DNA from: Tachypleus tridentatus
Lineage: Eukaryota; Arthropoda; Merostomata; Xiphosura; Limulidae
Length of the DNA stretch: 64,000 nt
Reading direction: 5' to 3'
NCBI RefSeq assembly: GCF_004210375.1
Contig: NC_134831.1
Span: 43,744,035-43,808,034 of the forward strand
Shown here: piece after piece, positions 25,569 to 37,774 of the stretch
Position numbering within the stretch: the first letter of the stretch is position 1
Layout of the letters: each line of letters opens with the position of its first letter
Translations under genes and position numbers: made by a program
Notes under the pieces: generated by a model
Seen by the model: only the letters and a program-made list of their open reading frames with translations
What the model was told of the DNA's origin: nothing
Databases searched by the model: none

Positions 25569-26901
25569 TTTGAAATAAAGTACAAAATGACAAGTAATCA
25601 ACCATTTCAACCCTAACAAACAAATTCTTTATTATTTCATAAAATAATTTTAATAAGCTTCTAATGAACTGCCTTAAGTACCTTATAAGTATTCGTGAAA
25701 CAGTAAATTGTCCACGCAGAATTCAGTATTGTATATTTGATTATAAGTTCATCGATTAAAACCCGATATAATTAATAGATTTAACTATATAGCTCTTTTA
25801 TGTATACAACTGTTATATCATAGAGATGTAGGTGACACATACCCACTTAAAAACCTGCCAAAGAAACTTCGCTGCAGACCAAGGAAGGTCACTGAAATAG
25901 AGTGTAACTTATTAATGGACAAATTATACAGCCTTATATTTTGATTAATATTTTATTTCGCATATCAGCCGTTTTTAGAATACATTTTTCTTCAAGTGGT
26001 TTTCTCGTCGTCATGATTCACAGAAATGGTTTAACACAGCTATATCAATGGTTTGAAATCTGGTATCACAGATTCAAAGTTACTCAGGTGAATGACTATA
26101 GTCATGGATGTTTTAACAACGTTATTATAAAAAACAAACAAGACTGTATTCTGGTAAATAAGTCCAGAATAAAATTTTCAAAGTTCTGTAAGTTAGATTT
26201 TGTCCACAGAAGCATTTATTAATCCATAGCAGAAAACGCTGATATTATTTGTATGTTGGAAGTTATATACATGAAAGTAAAACGGAATTTAGAAGTGTTC
26301 ATCGCATAAACGTGTTTATAGTCCTTAATCTAAATTAACATTTCCAAAAATATGATGTTTCTAGCATGCTTTCCATTTCCAAGAAATAACTACAATATAC
26401 ACCGACCCGAAGTATCATAAAAACAAAGAAAAGAAAATCTTTAGTTTGGTTAAATACTCCTGTGGGTACACTAACTAGGATGAAAGTACAGGTTATCCTT
26501 TAGAAAAACAAACGAGTAAACACAAACGCTTATAATGATTCATAAAAAGAATGTTATGTAGTGATCAAAAGAAACGTAACCTCATCTTTTGAGTAACTTT
26601 CTCTTATTATTATTTTTTATAAATGATGAAAGGAAATGAATCATTTATCTGGCTTTTTTACAGTAAAGTCTTTACTTTTCTAGCAACTAACCTAAACATT
26701 TCTCACCTTCACAAACATAGATCTATATAGGTTCCAAAAACCGTTTTATATCATGAGTTGTTTCTAGAGTCTGACTGTTTTTGAAAATTTTCCAGTTTGC
26801 TTCCATTATAACGAAATCAGATGGCCATCAGTGTGACTTTAACTTTGAAGCTAGATCCAAAATCCGATTCATCGGTTATTGAGAACCAATCAACCTACGT
26901 A

Positions 26902-27270
26902 CAAGACACAGGACTATTGGTTTATCACAGTTATCGTTATGACAAAACACAGTACTGCTTGAAAGTCAGGATGGTTTGTGACAACATACAGGATTAATTA
27001 TTTATCATACATTTATGTGACAGGCTATTGTTTATCACAGGGATTTTGTGAAAAGATAAAGGACCATTTGTTAGCGTCTAACTGTGTGACAAGATAGAGA
27101 AATATTAGTTTTCTCTTTTATCTTTGTGACAAAATAGAACATAACTGATTTATCACAGTGCTTTTACCACTTGCCGAAGAATTTGTTTATGTCTGTCTGT
27201 TCGACGAGATACAAGGCCATTGGTTTATCACGTATCTTCATAAGAAGGTTTAGGAGGTTCAGGACTATTG
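26902..27270. repeat. Degenerate minisatellite, 39-bp period
   Basis: GACAxxATACAGGACTATTG-like units start at 26941, 26980, 27019, 27050, 27088 and 27128, i.e. steps of 39, 39, 31, 38 and 40. Each unit then has TTTATCACAG and a T-rich end TTTGT. Further degraded copies run to about 27270. It belongs to the same family as 34330-35090 but is inverted relative to it. Confidence 0.8.
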
Positions 27271-27534
27271 TCTTAACGCAATCTTGTGTATTACAAGTTT
27301 ACTTGTAATAAGACATTTTAAGACTATTACGTATTTAAACACTACATTCTTAATTTAGACCATTAGATTATTTTCAAGAATTAGATGAGTATACAATAGT
27401 GGGATTCCAACCACACTATATTAACATATCCGTATTATTATATTCTTATAGTATATACAATTATTGTAACAAACAACTCATATAAATAGTGTTTCGAATA
27501 CTGTTTGTTGTATCACAGCCGCCCTGAAGAAATA

Positions 27535-27738
27535 CACTGCTGGCCAAAATTATAAGGTCAATGAACATAAAGAAAATTATGCCTTTTGCGTTGTTAGACT
27601 TAACCACTTATTTGAGCAGAGCTTTGAAAGATGAAAATAAGAAAAGGGAAAATAAAAATAAAACACTTTTTTAGCATTTAATAGGGAAAATGTGAACACT
27701 ATGAAATTAGCCTAAATACTAGCCGATCAAAAGTTTAA
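27535..27738 (+). repeat. Left terminal inverted repeat of Tc1-like element 1
   Basis: Reverse complement of 28885-29086 over about 200 bp. Shared blocks include ATGTGAACACTATGAAATTA near its inner part and the GCTGGCC tip. Confidence 0.9.
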
Positions 27739-27858
27739 AACTATAGTGAAACGAAGCGTTAATCGGTGAACACGTAACAAAATTTAGTCATTTGTGTTCA
27801 AGTATTAGCGTTGTCAACATCTCCCACTGACATCTCCTGTGTTACATTCTGTAAAAAC

Positions 27859-28831
27859 ATGACAAAGGCTAAAATGTTGACAGAGTTTGAACATGGCGTA
27901 TTTGTCGAACTGCAAAAGCAAAGTCTCTCTCAATGTGCCATCGCTGGTGATATTGGGGTAATAAAACTGCTGTTGCAAATTTCATAAAAGACCTTGAGGA
28001 ACGAGAATTTCAAGTGGTGCTCCCAAGAAAATTTCGCTGGCGTTGAGCAGGAGGATTCAAAGGGTTGTTCGGCAAGACACCAGCCAATCGTCGAACCAGA
28101 TTAAGACTCTTATGAACGCAGAATGAAACTCAAGAACAATAAGACGGCATCTTTGAGAGAAAGGCTTTAAAAACCGTAAACGTCTTCAAAGGCCACGCCT
28201 CCTTCCACACCACAAAACAGCTCGGATAAACTTTGCTGAGAAGCACCAAACAAGGGACGTAGAAAAGTGGACGAAAGTTTTGTTCTCTGATGAGACAAAA
28301 TTTAACCTGGATGGTACAGATAGCTTCCAACGTTACTGGCACGATAAGGATATCCCACCGGAGACATTTTCTACACGACACAGTGGAGAAGATTCCATCA
28401 TGATCTGGGGTGCTTTCTCCTTCTATGGGAACAATGGAGCTTCAGGTTATACAGGGGCGTCAAACAGCAGCTGGCTACTGTTCGAGAGAGCATACTTATT
28501 GACTGAAGGCCCTCGCTTGTGTGGAAATGACTGGATCTTTCAGCAGGACAATGCCCGCAGGACAAAAGAATTTTTAATGGCGAATAACGTAATTCTTTTG
28601 TGCCATCCAGCGTGTTCGCCCGAACTGGACCCCATTGAAAATGTTTGGGAATTGATGGCAAGGGAAGTCTACAGAAATGAACGTCAATTTAAAACAGTGC
28701 ATGATCTTCGTGAAGCCATCTTCACCACTTGGAATAATATTCCAGCCAACCTTCTGCAAACGCTTATATCGACCATGCCAAATCGAATGTTTGGAGTTAT
28801 TCGCAATGACAGCTACGCAATTCATTACTGA
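27859..28831 (+). pseudogene. Broken Tc1-like transposase
   Basis: An N-terminal part (MTKAKMLTEFEHG, helix-turn-helix region) opens at 27859. It breaks by frameshift near 27955 and again before 28280. The C-terminal 183 codons (28280-28831) are open: FSDETKFN carries the first catalytic Asp (28289-28291), IFQQDNA the second (Asp at 28547-28549) and DPIENVW the Glu (28637-28639). Around 28430-28500 the reading leaves the family pattern and then returns, which suggests two compensating indels. The second Asp and the Glu are 29 residues apart rather than the 34 usual for Tc1, and the HT motif after QQDNA is absent. A 15-bp deletion explains both. It should be inactive. Confidence 0.9.
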
Positions 28832-28884
28832 GACTTCTTGTTGGGCATTTCCTATTCTGTTTAGGACTTCATTTTGATATGGGC

Positions 28885-29086
28885 TTAAACTTTTGACCAG
28901 CTAGTATGTAGGCTAATTTCATAGTGTTCACATTTTCCCTATTAAATGCTAAAAAAAAGTTTTTTTATTTTCCCTTTTCTTATTTCCATCTTTCGAAGCT
29001 CTATTCAAATAAGTGGTCGAGTCTAACAACGCAAAATGCATATTTGTTCTTTATGTTCATTGGTATTAAGATTTCGGCCAGCAGTA
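28885..29086 (-). repeat. Right terminal inverted repeat of Tc1-like element 1
   Basis: Mirror of 27535-27738. It ends GGCCAGCAGTA next to TA. Confidence 0.9.
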
Positions 29087-29223
29087 TATCTAAACTACAG
29101 GTAAAGTATATTAGTAAGCGTCAGTTTAATTTCTGGAATACCTTTGTAAAGAACCCAAAGTTTTCATTTAAAATGTTTTTTTTTTTTATTATTTGAATAG
29201 TGAATCATGAAAAATTCTAACGA

Positions 29224-29430
29224 GCTTGGCATGGTCAGGTGGTTAGGGCGATCGACTTATAAAGTCTCGGGTTCAAAACCCTGTCACATTAAACGTGCTC
29301 GATCTTTCAGCCGAAGGGCGTTATAACGTCATAGTCAATTCCACCATTCGTTTGTAAAAGAGTAACCCAATTAGGGACGGCTAACGCAGATAGCCCTGGT
29401 GTAGTTTTGCGCGAAATTTAAAAACAAACA
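29224..29430 (+). repeat. A-type SINE with internal deletion
   Basis: Head CTTGGCATGGTCAGGTGG, B box GGGTTCAAAACCC, tail GCGCGAAATTTAAAAACAAA. The GGTGGTGATGACTAGC block is deleted. It lies about 140 bp beyond Tc1-like element 1. Confidence 0.85.
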
Positions 29431-30410
29431 GGTTTCTTCCTTTACACTTAGAAAGAACTGCTCTTTAACAATTCGATCTATAACGAACAGTCGAAGGTAG
29501 TCAAATATTTTTATCCCTTTTTAATTAATCGATTCCCTGGGCTTTAATTTTACGTTGCAACCAACTTTCAGTGAAATATATACTAGAATTACCATATGAA
29601 AGTTAAACTTGTAAACAAAAACATTTCATTTTTTCAAGCGATCTCTTTTATTATATAAAAAAATTTCGAATAATTTTGATAGAACTTTATGTAAAAATAA
29701 CCTGTGTGATTTCTATTGGTAAAACAATAAAAACACAAAATATTTTGATTGTTAATTTCATGTACTCGCTTTTTACGTATTTTTGTATCACACGAGGTAT
29801 TTTAGTCTTCAATATCGAAATCAAAATTGTAACCTTTTATATGACTTCCGTGAAAATGCGTTTCAGCAAATATTGTTTCATGATAAACTAATTTTTCTTA
29901 AAACACTCTAGAACTTTTTTCTGTTGTGTTGAAAATTTGAGTAAAAATAAAATTCATAAATGTATTCTATACGAACTTTACTCATAATTGTAGGTTGTTT
30001 TCAGTGTTAAGTATATGTAATAAACACCAGAGTATTTATTCCTCTGCAAGACAAACTGATGGAAAATGTCTGAGAAGTTTTAATCACATATCTGAAATGG
30101 AAGAATTTAAGCGCTTGTTGTATGATAACGTTATCCATATAATCTTGTTTTATTTTTCTTGGAAAATTTACGTTTGTCTCTTAGAGCTTTAAATCATTTG
30201 CTATTCAGGCAAAGTCTTAATACCGAGAAGCATTTTCATGACTTCACCATTATTGTATTTTATTCTTTTCACCGACGAAAATTAATTGCGTGTAGTGTAT
30301 ACTGTGTATAAGTTCAGACAGAAATATTTCTCTGATTTATTGCATCAGATTATTTAAGTATTAAATTACCATCTAATGTTATTAAATTCCAGATATCTTT
30401 ATACGCGTGT

Positions 30411-30457
30411 GTGTTTTTTGATAGTGAAGCTACATCGGGCTATCTGCTGAGACCACC
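30411..30457 (-). repeat. B-type SINE fragment
   Basis: TAGTGAAGCTACATCGGGCT then ATCTGCTGAGACCACC; only the non-tRNA side remains. Confidence 0.65.
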
Positions 30458-32785
30458 ATCTTTATACGGCCAATTCAAGATAGAGATCTATATGTTCTTA
30501 AGCTAGTTTAATCAAAATAACTTATTCTATTAGAATTATAAAATATAGAGTTGTGATTTCTTACCTTAGTATTATTTAAAAAAAAAAAATACATTTATGA
30601 ATCTATGTAATTGTAGTTTCTGCTTAAAGGAAGCGCTTTATATCTGAGCATGGATACCCACAAGATAAGTTCTGGTGCGGAATAATATGTATTGTATTTA
30701 AATATTTTGTTTGTTTTCTTTAACTCTTCTTTTACATTTCTGTCTCAATCTTCTAATATTATGTCTCATTCTTAGAATATACTTTCAATTTTCTCTCGTT
30801 GGCGTATTACCTTTGCTTTGAAGTACTTACAAAAATAACGTTAAGTCAAGTTCATATTACGATAACAAATGGATTTATTTATCCAGTAACAGTTATAATC
30901 TGCATCAATGTGATGCAAGTTGTAGGCCTTATTTCTCAAGCAAATGTTACAACGTTTTTATAAAGTCTGAAACATCTATAGCCCTATTCCTCTTTAATAT
31001 TCAACAGAAATTTTCTTGCCGGTGGTAAAAGCTAATTGATAATTTTATGGAAGCATGATTTTTCAGTAATTTTATATGTTCATTCTTATATTCAATCATT
31101 CATATACTGAATACATAATTGAATTGTCAATATCACTACTCAATAACGTTTTAAATACATGCTTCACTGACAAACTGACTTCTTGATGGCATTTATAACT
31201 GGCGTAATCATGTATGGATATAAATAGAAGATCTTAGATCTTTAGTCGTGCACCGTGTAAGTAACATCTAAATAACAAATATTACAAGTGTAATTAATTT
31301 AACTTAAGGGTGCAGGGTGACAAGTCAGCTTCACACTTTAGACTTGTCTTTTGTGAGTTCGAGGCTGGCTTCCGATGTGATATAGTGTTTTTCAGTAAAG
31401 CAATTGCATCAACTCTTTCAATCCACCCAGCTATTTTGTGAAAGTTATCCTGCCATGGACTGATTCTTGAAGCTTGAGGAAAGATCTATTAAAACATGAT
31501 TTTCATCACAGTTTCGTGTAGCATGATGTTCATAATTGTTTTGGACAGTAGGTAAACTCTATCATATGTAAATTATATCCACTGATCATGACCTACATCA
31601 AAATTTACAGTTTGTTCCAGGGACTATTTGCTAGCATCATAGTTCTTAAAAGTAATCATGTGATCTCGGATTCCTAGGGTTAAAGTTTACATTTTTATGT
31701 TAAATTTTCTGACTTTTGATAACAAACAGTTCGTGCTATTCAGAAGTCTGAAATTAATATTTTTTATAATATTACAGTTTTTAAGTTAATTGTATATAAC
31801 TTCAGCTGTAAAACTTCATTTCTCTTTTTTAAAAAGAAGAATATGTTGATTTAGTATTACTTTTCCAATTAAATAAAATATTAGTGATTTCTTTGATATT
31901 TACTTGCGAATATCATATATGTTGAAATATTTTTCATATTTTTTATTCAGAAAATGAAGTTTCAGAAGTCGAAATTGTATCATTTGAACCAAAGTTAGTC
32001 AAATTTCACAAACAATTTTGCAAGTTGAAAGGGAATAACAGTCAAGAAGCTTTATAAGTGTCGTACATAAATGACAAATAATTTATTGTTACTATAGCAA
32101 AATGAGAAAAGGCGAGCAAAGAAGCAAACAAAGGGACTGTTCTCATAGTCACTGATTTGTGCTACCAATATCCGTCATTACTCAGGAGCCACTGGAGTTA
32201 ATATCTCTGTAATTAATATATTGTGAACTTGTATTTACATGTAGTTAAATCCAGCAGAAGGCATTCTAAGCACCGTACTAAACTCGTGTAAGTCGTATTT
32301 GTAGCGCAGTATCAGAAAAGGATTAGTTTTATTTGCAATTTTCATCTGATTTCCTCATAAAACAGTAAACATTAATTTATTTATCTTGAATTAAACTTAT
32401 TTAGCGCTTTTCTCTTGCATGATGCTTCCTTCCGGTCGTTTTATCCTTTAATTAAATTTGTGTTCGGACCAACGAAATAGCTAATTTTAAATAGCTTGTT
32501 CGTTGAAAATAAACTAATGCCACTAATCTCATGTAGCAGCATTGTTTCCACTAGGTGGAGATTGAAGGTAGTTTAATTAAAACATGCTTTAAAACGCTAC
32601 TATTACACAGAACCACGTCTTTACTTTGAACTCCTATGATTTTTTATTAGCTTGTAATACTGAATTTAAAAAAAAGAAGAAAAAGTTCAGTATGTTAGAA
32701 AATGTCGGTGTGAACAATGACTGTGTAATAATTGAAAAGTTTAATGCGTTGCATCGCTAAATGAAATAATCAACATTTTTGGTTT

Positions 32786-33016
32786 GTGCTAGCCGTCCCT
32801 AATTTAGCAGTGTAAGACTAGAAGGAAGGCAGCTAGTCATCACCACCCACTGCCAACTCTTGGGCTACTCTTTTACCAACGAATACTGGGATTGACCGTA
32901 ACATTATAACGCCCCCACGGCTGGGAGGGCGAGCATGTTTTGGCGCGACTCGGGCGCGAACCCGCGACCCTCAGATTACGAAGCGCACGCCTTAACGCGC
33001 TAGACCGTGCCAGGCC
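32786..33016 (-). repeat. A-type SINE, with full head
   Basis: TGCTAGCCGTCCCTAATTTA through to CTAGACCGTGCCAGGCC. B box region GCGCGAACCCGCGACC. Well preserved. Confidence 0.9.
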
Positions 33017-34329
33017 TATATTTTTGGTAGTCGTGGGCTATTACATTAGTTTTTTAAATGGTTTTAACCTTTTAAAATTGAGGTAGAACTAAAACGAACG
33101 TATTATTGCATATTTAGCACAAGTATGCATTATCATTAAAATATTATTTTAATATTGAACTAAAATATGTTCCTTCTTAGATAATTTTAACTTTGTGAAA
33201 TTAGATCGTCGTAATCTTCCATCATCAAGAATAGTTTTAGTCGAGTTTTGTTGTTTCTGGTATTAGTGCAAAGCAACAATATCTATTTATACTGGTCCTT
33301 CCCAATTTTAAACTGAAAGATTATAGTGAATACAGCTATTCAGTAGCTCTCGCTGCAAATATTTTGGATAGTCTGATCAAATAGTGAGACTTGACCGTTA
33401 TTCTTATAACAAAGGGTTTATAATAGCACCAGAGGTACTACGTTGCTATGAACATATTAATGTTCTCTTCCAGGGCGTGGGAGTTACCAGTTTCCCATAT
33501 TTCATGCTAATGCTGATTTTCACGGTGAAATTTGCTTATCAACTGAAGCATAAACTCAAAAACTACTACATCAAACATTTATAATTCTGTGAAAATCGGA
33601 GCTGAAATACCAGAGGAGGCGTTCGGTCTCAATTTCGAAGATGGGACATTTGATAACGGTACCAGTACTGGTACCAACTGCAAACCCTGCTTATAACACA
33701 TTAAAGAGCGATGCCTAAACCAATTATGAACCTTAATATTCATGGTTCGGCAAATAACTATTAAACTATACCTATTTTTAGTGATTAATACAGTGAATTC
33801 TAAGATGGTGGTGGTATGCTTGGCGTTTAATGGCGCAAAGCAACTAGACCATCTGCCCCAAATTCTAAGATAATTAATTTTAAACACAAAGTGGAGAATT
33901 TTAGTTCACCTCATATTTAAAAATTTGTTTACACGTAGCAGTTTTTAACATGAATGTAACAAAGACGAAGGGTAATTTATTTTTTTACTCATGTAACAAC
34001 AATTCATAAGTCGTTTTAAATCTAAAACATTTGAGAACTTGTTCTAATCTGTAAGCATTAAATAGGTACATACATATAATTCGGTAATTATACTGTTGAT
34101 TGTGAAAACTGATATATGTAGAGTAGCGTCTTAAGGAAAAACGTCCCTTAGAAGTGTATCAGTGTTACTAATTATGACCCTTTTCAAACTTTTGTTGTAG
34201 AATCCTTCAAGTAAAATTAATAATAATGAATAAAAAATACTAACTCTTTCCAAACGCTATTACAATAAATGAACTGTCAAATTCCTTTTCAGAGATATGG
34301 TTGCTATAATAGGTTATAATTATTGTTGG

Positions 34330-35090
34330 AAAAACTGATGAAATATGTAGTCCTTAGAGTTGCCAGATAAAATACCATAATAAATAAACCCATATCTTGT
34401 CAGAAAATTACTGCAACAAATAGTCCCACAGCTTATCAGAAAGAATAGTTTGAAAGTTTTATACCTTGTCAGAAAGACTACCATAAAAAAATTGTTCTTC
34501 ACTTTGGCAGAAAGAATACTAAGATAAATAATTCTATTCTTTGCCAAAGAGAATGTTGAAATTAATTGCCAAATACATTGGCAAAAATATTGCTTAACAA
34601 TAAACAGTATAATTTATCACGAAAATTGCTAAAATATCAGAAAGACATCTTTTTGGAAAAAAAAGTTGTGCAGTTAACAACCCTCTACCTTGTACATAGA
34701 TATTTTTGCCGATATTTAACAATTCTGCAGCATTTCAAAAAGATTGTTTATAAACCATTACTATTCTGTATAGACATATACAAAATTGTAATAAGCCAAT
34801 AGTCCTAAAATTTGTAATATAGAAATAAAGACAAACAGTTCTGTATCTTATCACAAGATCTTTGTTATAAACACACGTATTTTGTCGCAAGAATATGTTA
34901 CAAACTAACAATCCTGCTTCTTGTCGAACAGATAGATAATTATCAAAGCTGTTTTGCAAAATTAATATGATGTATGAAAAACCAACATTTCTATATCTTG
35001 TCGTACAGATAGATGACAAAAATAGCCTAATGTATTGTAACGAGAGCATTATGGCAAACCAACACTCTTGGTTCTTGTCATTCAAGAATC
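34330..35090. repeat. Degenerate minisatellite, 36-39 bp period
   Basis: TTGTCAGAAAGAATACTA-like units recur at 34360, 34397, 34433, 34466, 34504, 34541, 34578, 34614 and later at 34848, 34882, 34921, 34998 and 35075 (the last two gaps are double). Each is preceded by AATAGTTCTATATC-like sequence. About 20 units. Open frames in it are a by-product of the repeat. An A-type SINE borders it at 35146. Confidence 0.8.
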
Positions 35091-35145
35091 ACGGGAAATT
35101 CACTCAAAATATCACTGACAGAAAAGTACTTTCACTCTTACGAAG

Positions 35146-35429
35146 GGGCCCGGCATGGCCAGGTAGGTTAAGGTGTTCGACTCGTAATCTGAGAGTCGCG
35201 GGTTCGAATCCCCGTCGCACCAAACATGCTCGCCCTTTCAGCTCTGAGTGCGTTATAATATGACGGTCAATCCCACTATTCGTTAGTAAAAGAGTAGCCC
35301 AAAGGTTGGCGGTGGGTGGTGATGACTAGCTGCCTTTCCTCTAGTCTTACGCTGCTAAATTAAGGACGGCTAGCGCAGATAGCCCTTATGTAGCTTTTCG
35401 CGAAATTCCAAAAAACAAACAAAACAAAC
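35146..35429 (+). repeat. A-type tRNA-derived SINE, best-preserved copy
   Basis: Full layout: GGGCCCGGCATGGCCAGGTA head, CTCGTAA anticodon-like loop (as in Thr tRNAs), GGTTCGAATCC B box, body with GCGGTGGGTGGTGATGACTA, then AGGACGGCTAGCGCAGATAG and an A/C-rich tail (CAAAAAACAAACAAAAC). It can serve as the reference for the other copies here. Confidence 0.92.
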
Positions 35430-35699
35430 TTACGGATTAACGAACTGGACACAAAGTGAAATACAAAATTAAAACTATTTGTTGTTTTTATTTGATATAA
35501 CATCTTACGAAGTTATTTTCTATCACTCTATTGTAAAGACGGGCGATTTAATCGATTATCTACGAGCAGGATTTCATCGATTAATTAATGCCCCATGAAG
35601 TAACTCATTGATGTTACAAAAATAATAAAGTAATCGAAATTAGAGTTTAATTATATACGATTATTTCGGATAACTATGCATCCGAAATATTATTATTAT

Positions 35700-35860
35700 G
35701 CTTGTTTGATGTTAAGCACAAAGCTCCATAATGGGCGTCCCATCCGCATTGACTAAGCGGCAAGTCCGAAGGCTTATAACTCTAAAAACCAATTTTCTAA
35801 ACCTGTGATGGGCACAGTGCAGACTGATCACTGTGTAGCTTTAGTTGAGGGTCTGAAGAT
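35700..35860. repeat. D-type tRNA-related SINE remnants
   Basis: GTTAAGCACAAAGCTCCATA and GGGCACAGTGCAGACTGATC with TGTGTAGCTTTAGTTGAG. Similar pieces lie at 4451-4535 (TGGGGACAGATAGCCCACTA), 15225-15275, 20045-20220 (two) and 21400-21520. They share a GGGCAGAGCACAGATAGCCC-like block and a TGTGCTTAACTACAAA end, so they form a third family. Boundaries are uncertain. Confidence 0.5.
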
Positions 35861-36093
35861 TTGATTCCCATTGCTATTAAAGTTTTTCATAGTGTCTGTT
35901 ATTACAAAGCTAATAAGACTACTTACCTACCATTGACACTAATTTTCAGCTGCTAACTAGAGGGGAGGCAAATGACTAGTAACACTCACCAGTAAAATCT
36001 CTGGTGTAACTTTACTATTGTTGTTTTTTTTTTACCCAAACTGCTATGTTTCCCATCAATAAAAGCGAAACTGCATTCTTTCAATAACGCACG

Positions 36094-36209
36094 TCCCCCC
36101 ACTAGTACAGCGGTATGTCTCCGGATTTACAACGCTAAAATCAGGCGTTCGATTCCCCTCGGTGGGCTCAGCAGATAGCCCGATGTGGCTTTGCTATAAA
36201 AAAACACAT
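36094..36209 (+). repeat. B-type tRNA-like SINE, sense orientation
   Basis: CCCCCCACTAGTACAGCGGT (A-box side), GCGTTCGATTCCCCTCGG (B box) and GATGTGGCTTTGCTATAAAA. Best copy for reading the family. Confidence 0.87.
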
Positions 36210-36511
36210 ATTCAATAATGCATAAGCAAGGCAATTTTATTTGTAACAATGAAATAAATGTTTAACTAAATTACATATATGTTATAGGCCTATTATTCAA
36301 AACAGTCATTTTATAAATAATTAATGTTGACGTTTTTAGATTGATAAAATCGATTAATACCATATAAAAATTATTTTAAAGTGTCACAAAGCAGTAATAT
36401 TTTCATCAACAAAAATTTGGTAGTCTTTAATGAAGTATAGTTTTGTCAAAATTTGTGGGGAGAAACCTGAGGAACGCTATTAATCATTTCATTTCCATGT
36501 TTGTACTATTT

Positions 36512-36755
36512 TGCACGTGGATAGTCTGGTGGTTAAGGCATTCGACTCCCAGTTTGCTATTTAAATTTCCATCGCATCGACCGCGCTCGCACTTTTAGCA
36601 ACGAGGACATTATAATGGTCTGGTCTATTCCACTATTCGTTGGTAAAGTGAGTGATTGGTGCTGACTAGCTGCCTTCTCTCTAGTCTCTAGCTGCTAATT
36701 AGTGATGGCGAGTGTGTACAGCCCTCGTAAAACTTTAAACAAATTTCCAAACAAA
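36512..36755 (+). repeat. A-type SINE, old degenerate copy
   Basis: TCTGGTGGTTAAGGCATTCG head, a damaged B box, CACTATTCGTTGGTAAAG, GACTAGCTGCCTTCTCTCTA, then CAAATTTCCAAACAAATC. Confidence 0.75.
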
Positions 36756-37423
36756 TCAAATCAACTATGCAAGCATGGTAGGTACTTTTTCATTGAAACT
36801 ACAGACAGTTTGATCACTTACTAATAAAACAAAACTTTGATAACGGTTATAATAAAAGTGTAATTTTGATTGAATAGAGCAAGAACTAGAATATTAAGTA
36901 TTAGTAAAATATACAAGTTGTTTATATTTTTTTGTAAAAGTTCCTTTCGTTATGAACTGTGGAAGTATTCGTGTGTTGCATTGTATATGTTTGAAAGGTA
37001 CGGAAACTGACTCCAGTAAGAAGACATTAGAAAACTTGACATAGGGTGAGTTTGCTACCTGATGGTGCTTTTACAGGTGAAACCATGGCTACAAATAAAT
37101 GTAGTTTTGTGATGCATACATTTGTCTTTTTTTTCAACTCTTGCCACTAATGTTTTATACCACTTAGTATATGAGAAATGCTTCATTAAAAAGGAAAAAC
37201 AAAACAAAAAATCTATCTTTAAATAAAGGTAATGAAACAAAGACGATGTATCTTTGACATTATGGTGCAAAGTGTTAAGTATCTTCAAAATTACATAAAA
37301 GGATACAAATTTCCATAAAAAATAACCCATGCTATATATCTGTATTCATGACTAAATCAATAAGGGTCTCTGCTACAAAACTAAATATTAAAGAATTGAT
37401 CAGAAAGAATTGAAAACATACAT

Positions 37424-37510
37424 AGAAGGTCGAAACGTTGTTCGCTCTTCGTTTTCTCAAATTTTACTATTTTCAACAAGTGTGTTTCTCGTCATCACTG
37501 ATTATCGTTT
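37424..37510 (+). mobile_element. Truncated Penelope-like terminus with 3' half of the hammerhead-like motif
   Basis: AGAAGGTCGAAACGTTGTTCGC (split over 37424-37445) keeps only the 3' side of stem II, GAAA and the stem I strand. It is followed by TTTTCTCAAATTTTAC and TCTCGTCATCACTGATT, as beyond the right arm at 40880. The core CUGANGA is missing, so no ribozyme could form. Confidence 0.65.
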
Positions 37511-37774
37511 TTTGTTTTGCTTTTATTTGTGCGTAGGTACACAAGGGCTAACTGCGCTAGCCGTCCCTAATTTAGCAGTTAAGACTAGAGGGAATGCAGT
37601 AGTCGTCATCAGCTACCGCCATCTCTTGGGTTACTTTTTACCAATGATTAGCAGGATTGATAGTCACATTCTTGAAACGGCTGAAAGGGCCAGCATGTTT
37701 GGTGGGACGGGAATTCTAACCCAGGAACCTTAGATTACGAGTCGATCACACTAACTATCTGACCATGCCAGGCC
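37508..37774 (-). repeat. A-type SINE, with full head
   Basis: GGGCTAACTGCGCTAGCCGT to CTGACCATGCCAGGCC. Inserted just after a truncated Penelope-like remnant. Confidence 0.85.

Larger units (their letters stand above)
17446..27532. other. Intergenic, upstream of ImpL2
   Basis: About 10 kb of AT-rich DNA with SINEs at 18303-18420, 18897-19107 and 20045-20220 and old fragments. No exon or domain could be supported. The ImpL2 promoter is expected near 17.5 kb or beyond but no core element stands out. Confidence 0.6.
27535..29086 (+). mobile_element. Tc1-like DNA transposon 1 (1552 bp), flanked by TA
   Basis: Inverted repeats of about 203 bp: left 27535-27738, right 28885-29086. Both tips read ACTGCTGGCC inward, and both are flanked by TA (27533-27534 and 29087-29088), the mariner/Tc1 target duplication. 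The repeats match well but not perfectly. The interior holds one decayed transposase in the + direction. Confidence 0.93.
29431..34329. other. Intergenic
   Basis: AT-rich. One A-type SINE (32786-33016) and a B-type piece (30411-30457). Nothing else recognisable. Confidence 0.6.

Noticed and set aside
28398..28825. Minus-strand frames over the Tc1-like element
   Set aside because: They are shadows of the + strand transposase.
33579..33887. 102-codon minus-strand frame
   Set aside because: No domain, and composition like the surrounding intergenic DNA.
36094..36170. tRNA gene
   Set aside because: Same reason: B-type SINE with copies at 7475, 7681, 18303 and elsewhere, and no acceptor stem.
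35520..36360. MITE suggested by ATCGATTA-containing segments at 35537, 35574 and 36347
   Set aside because: No convincing matched ends or target duplication; the interior is interrupted by SINEs.
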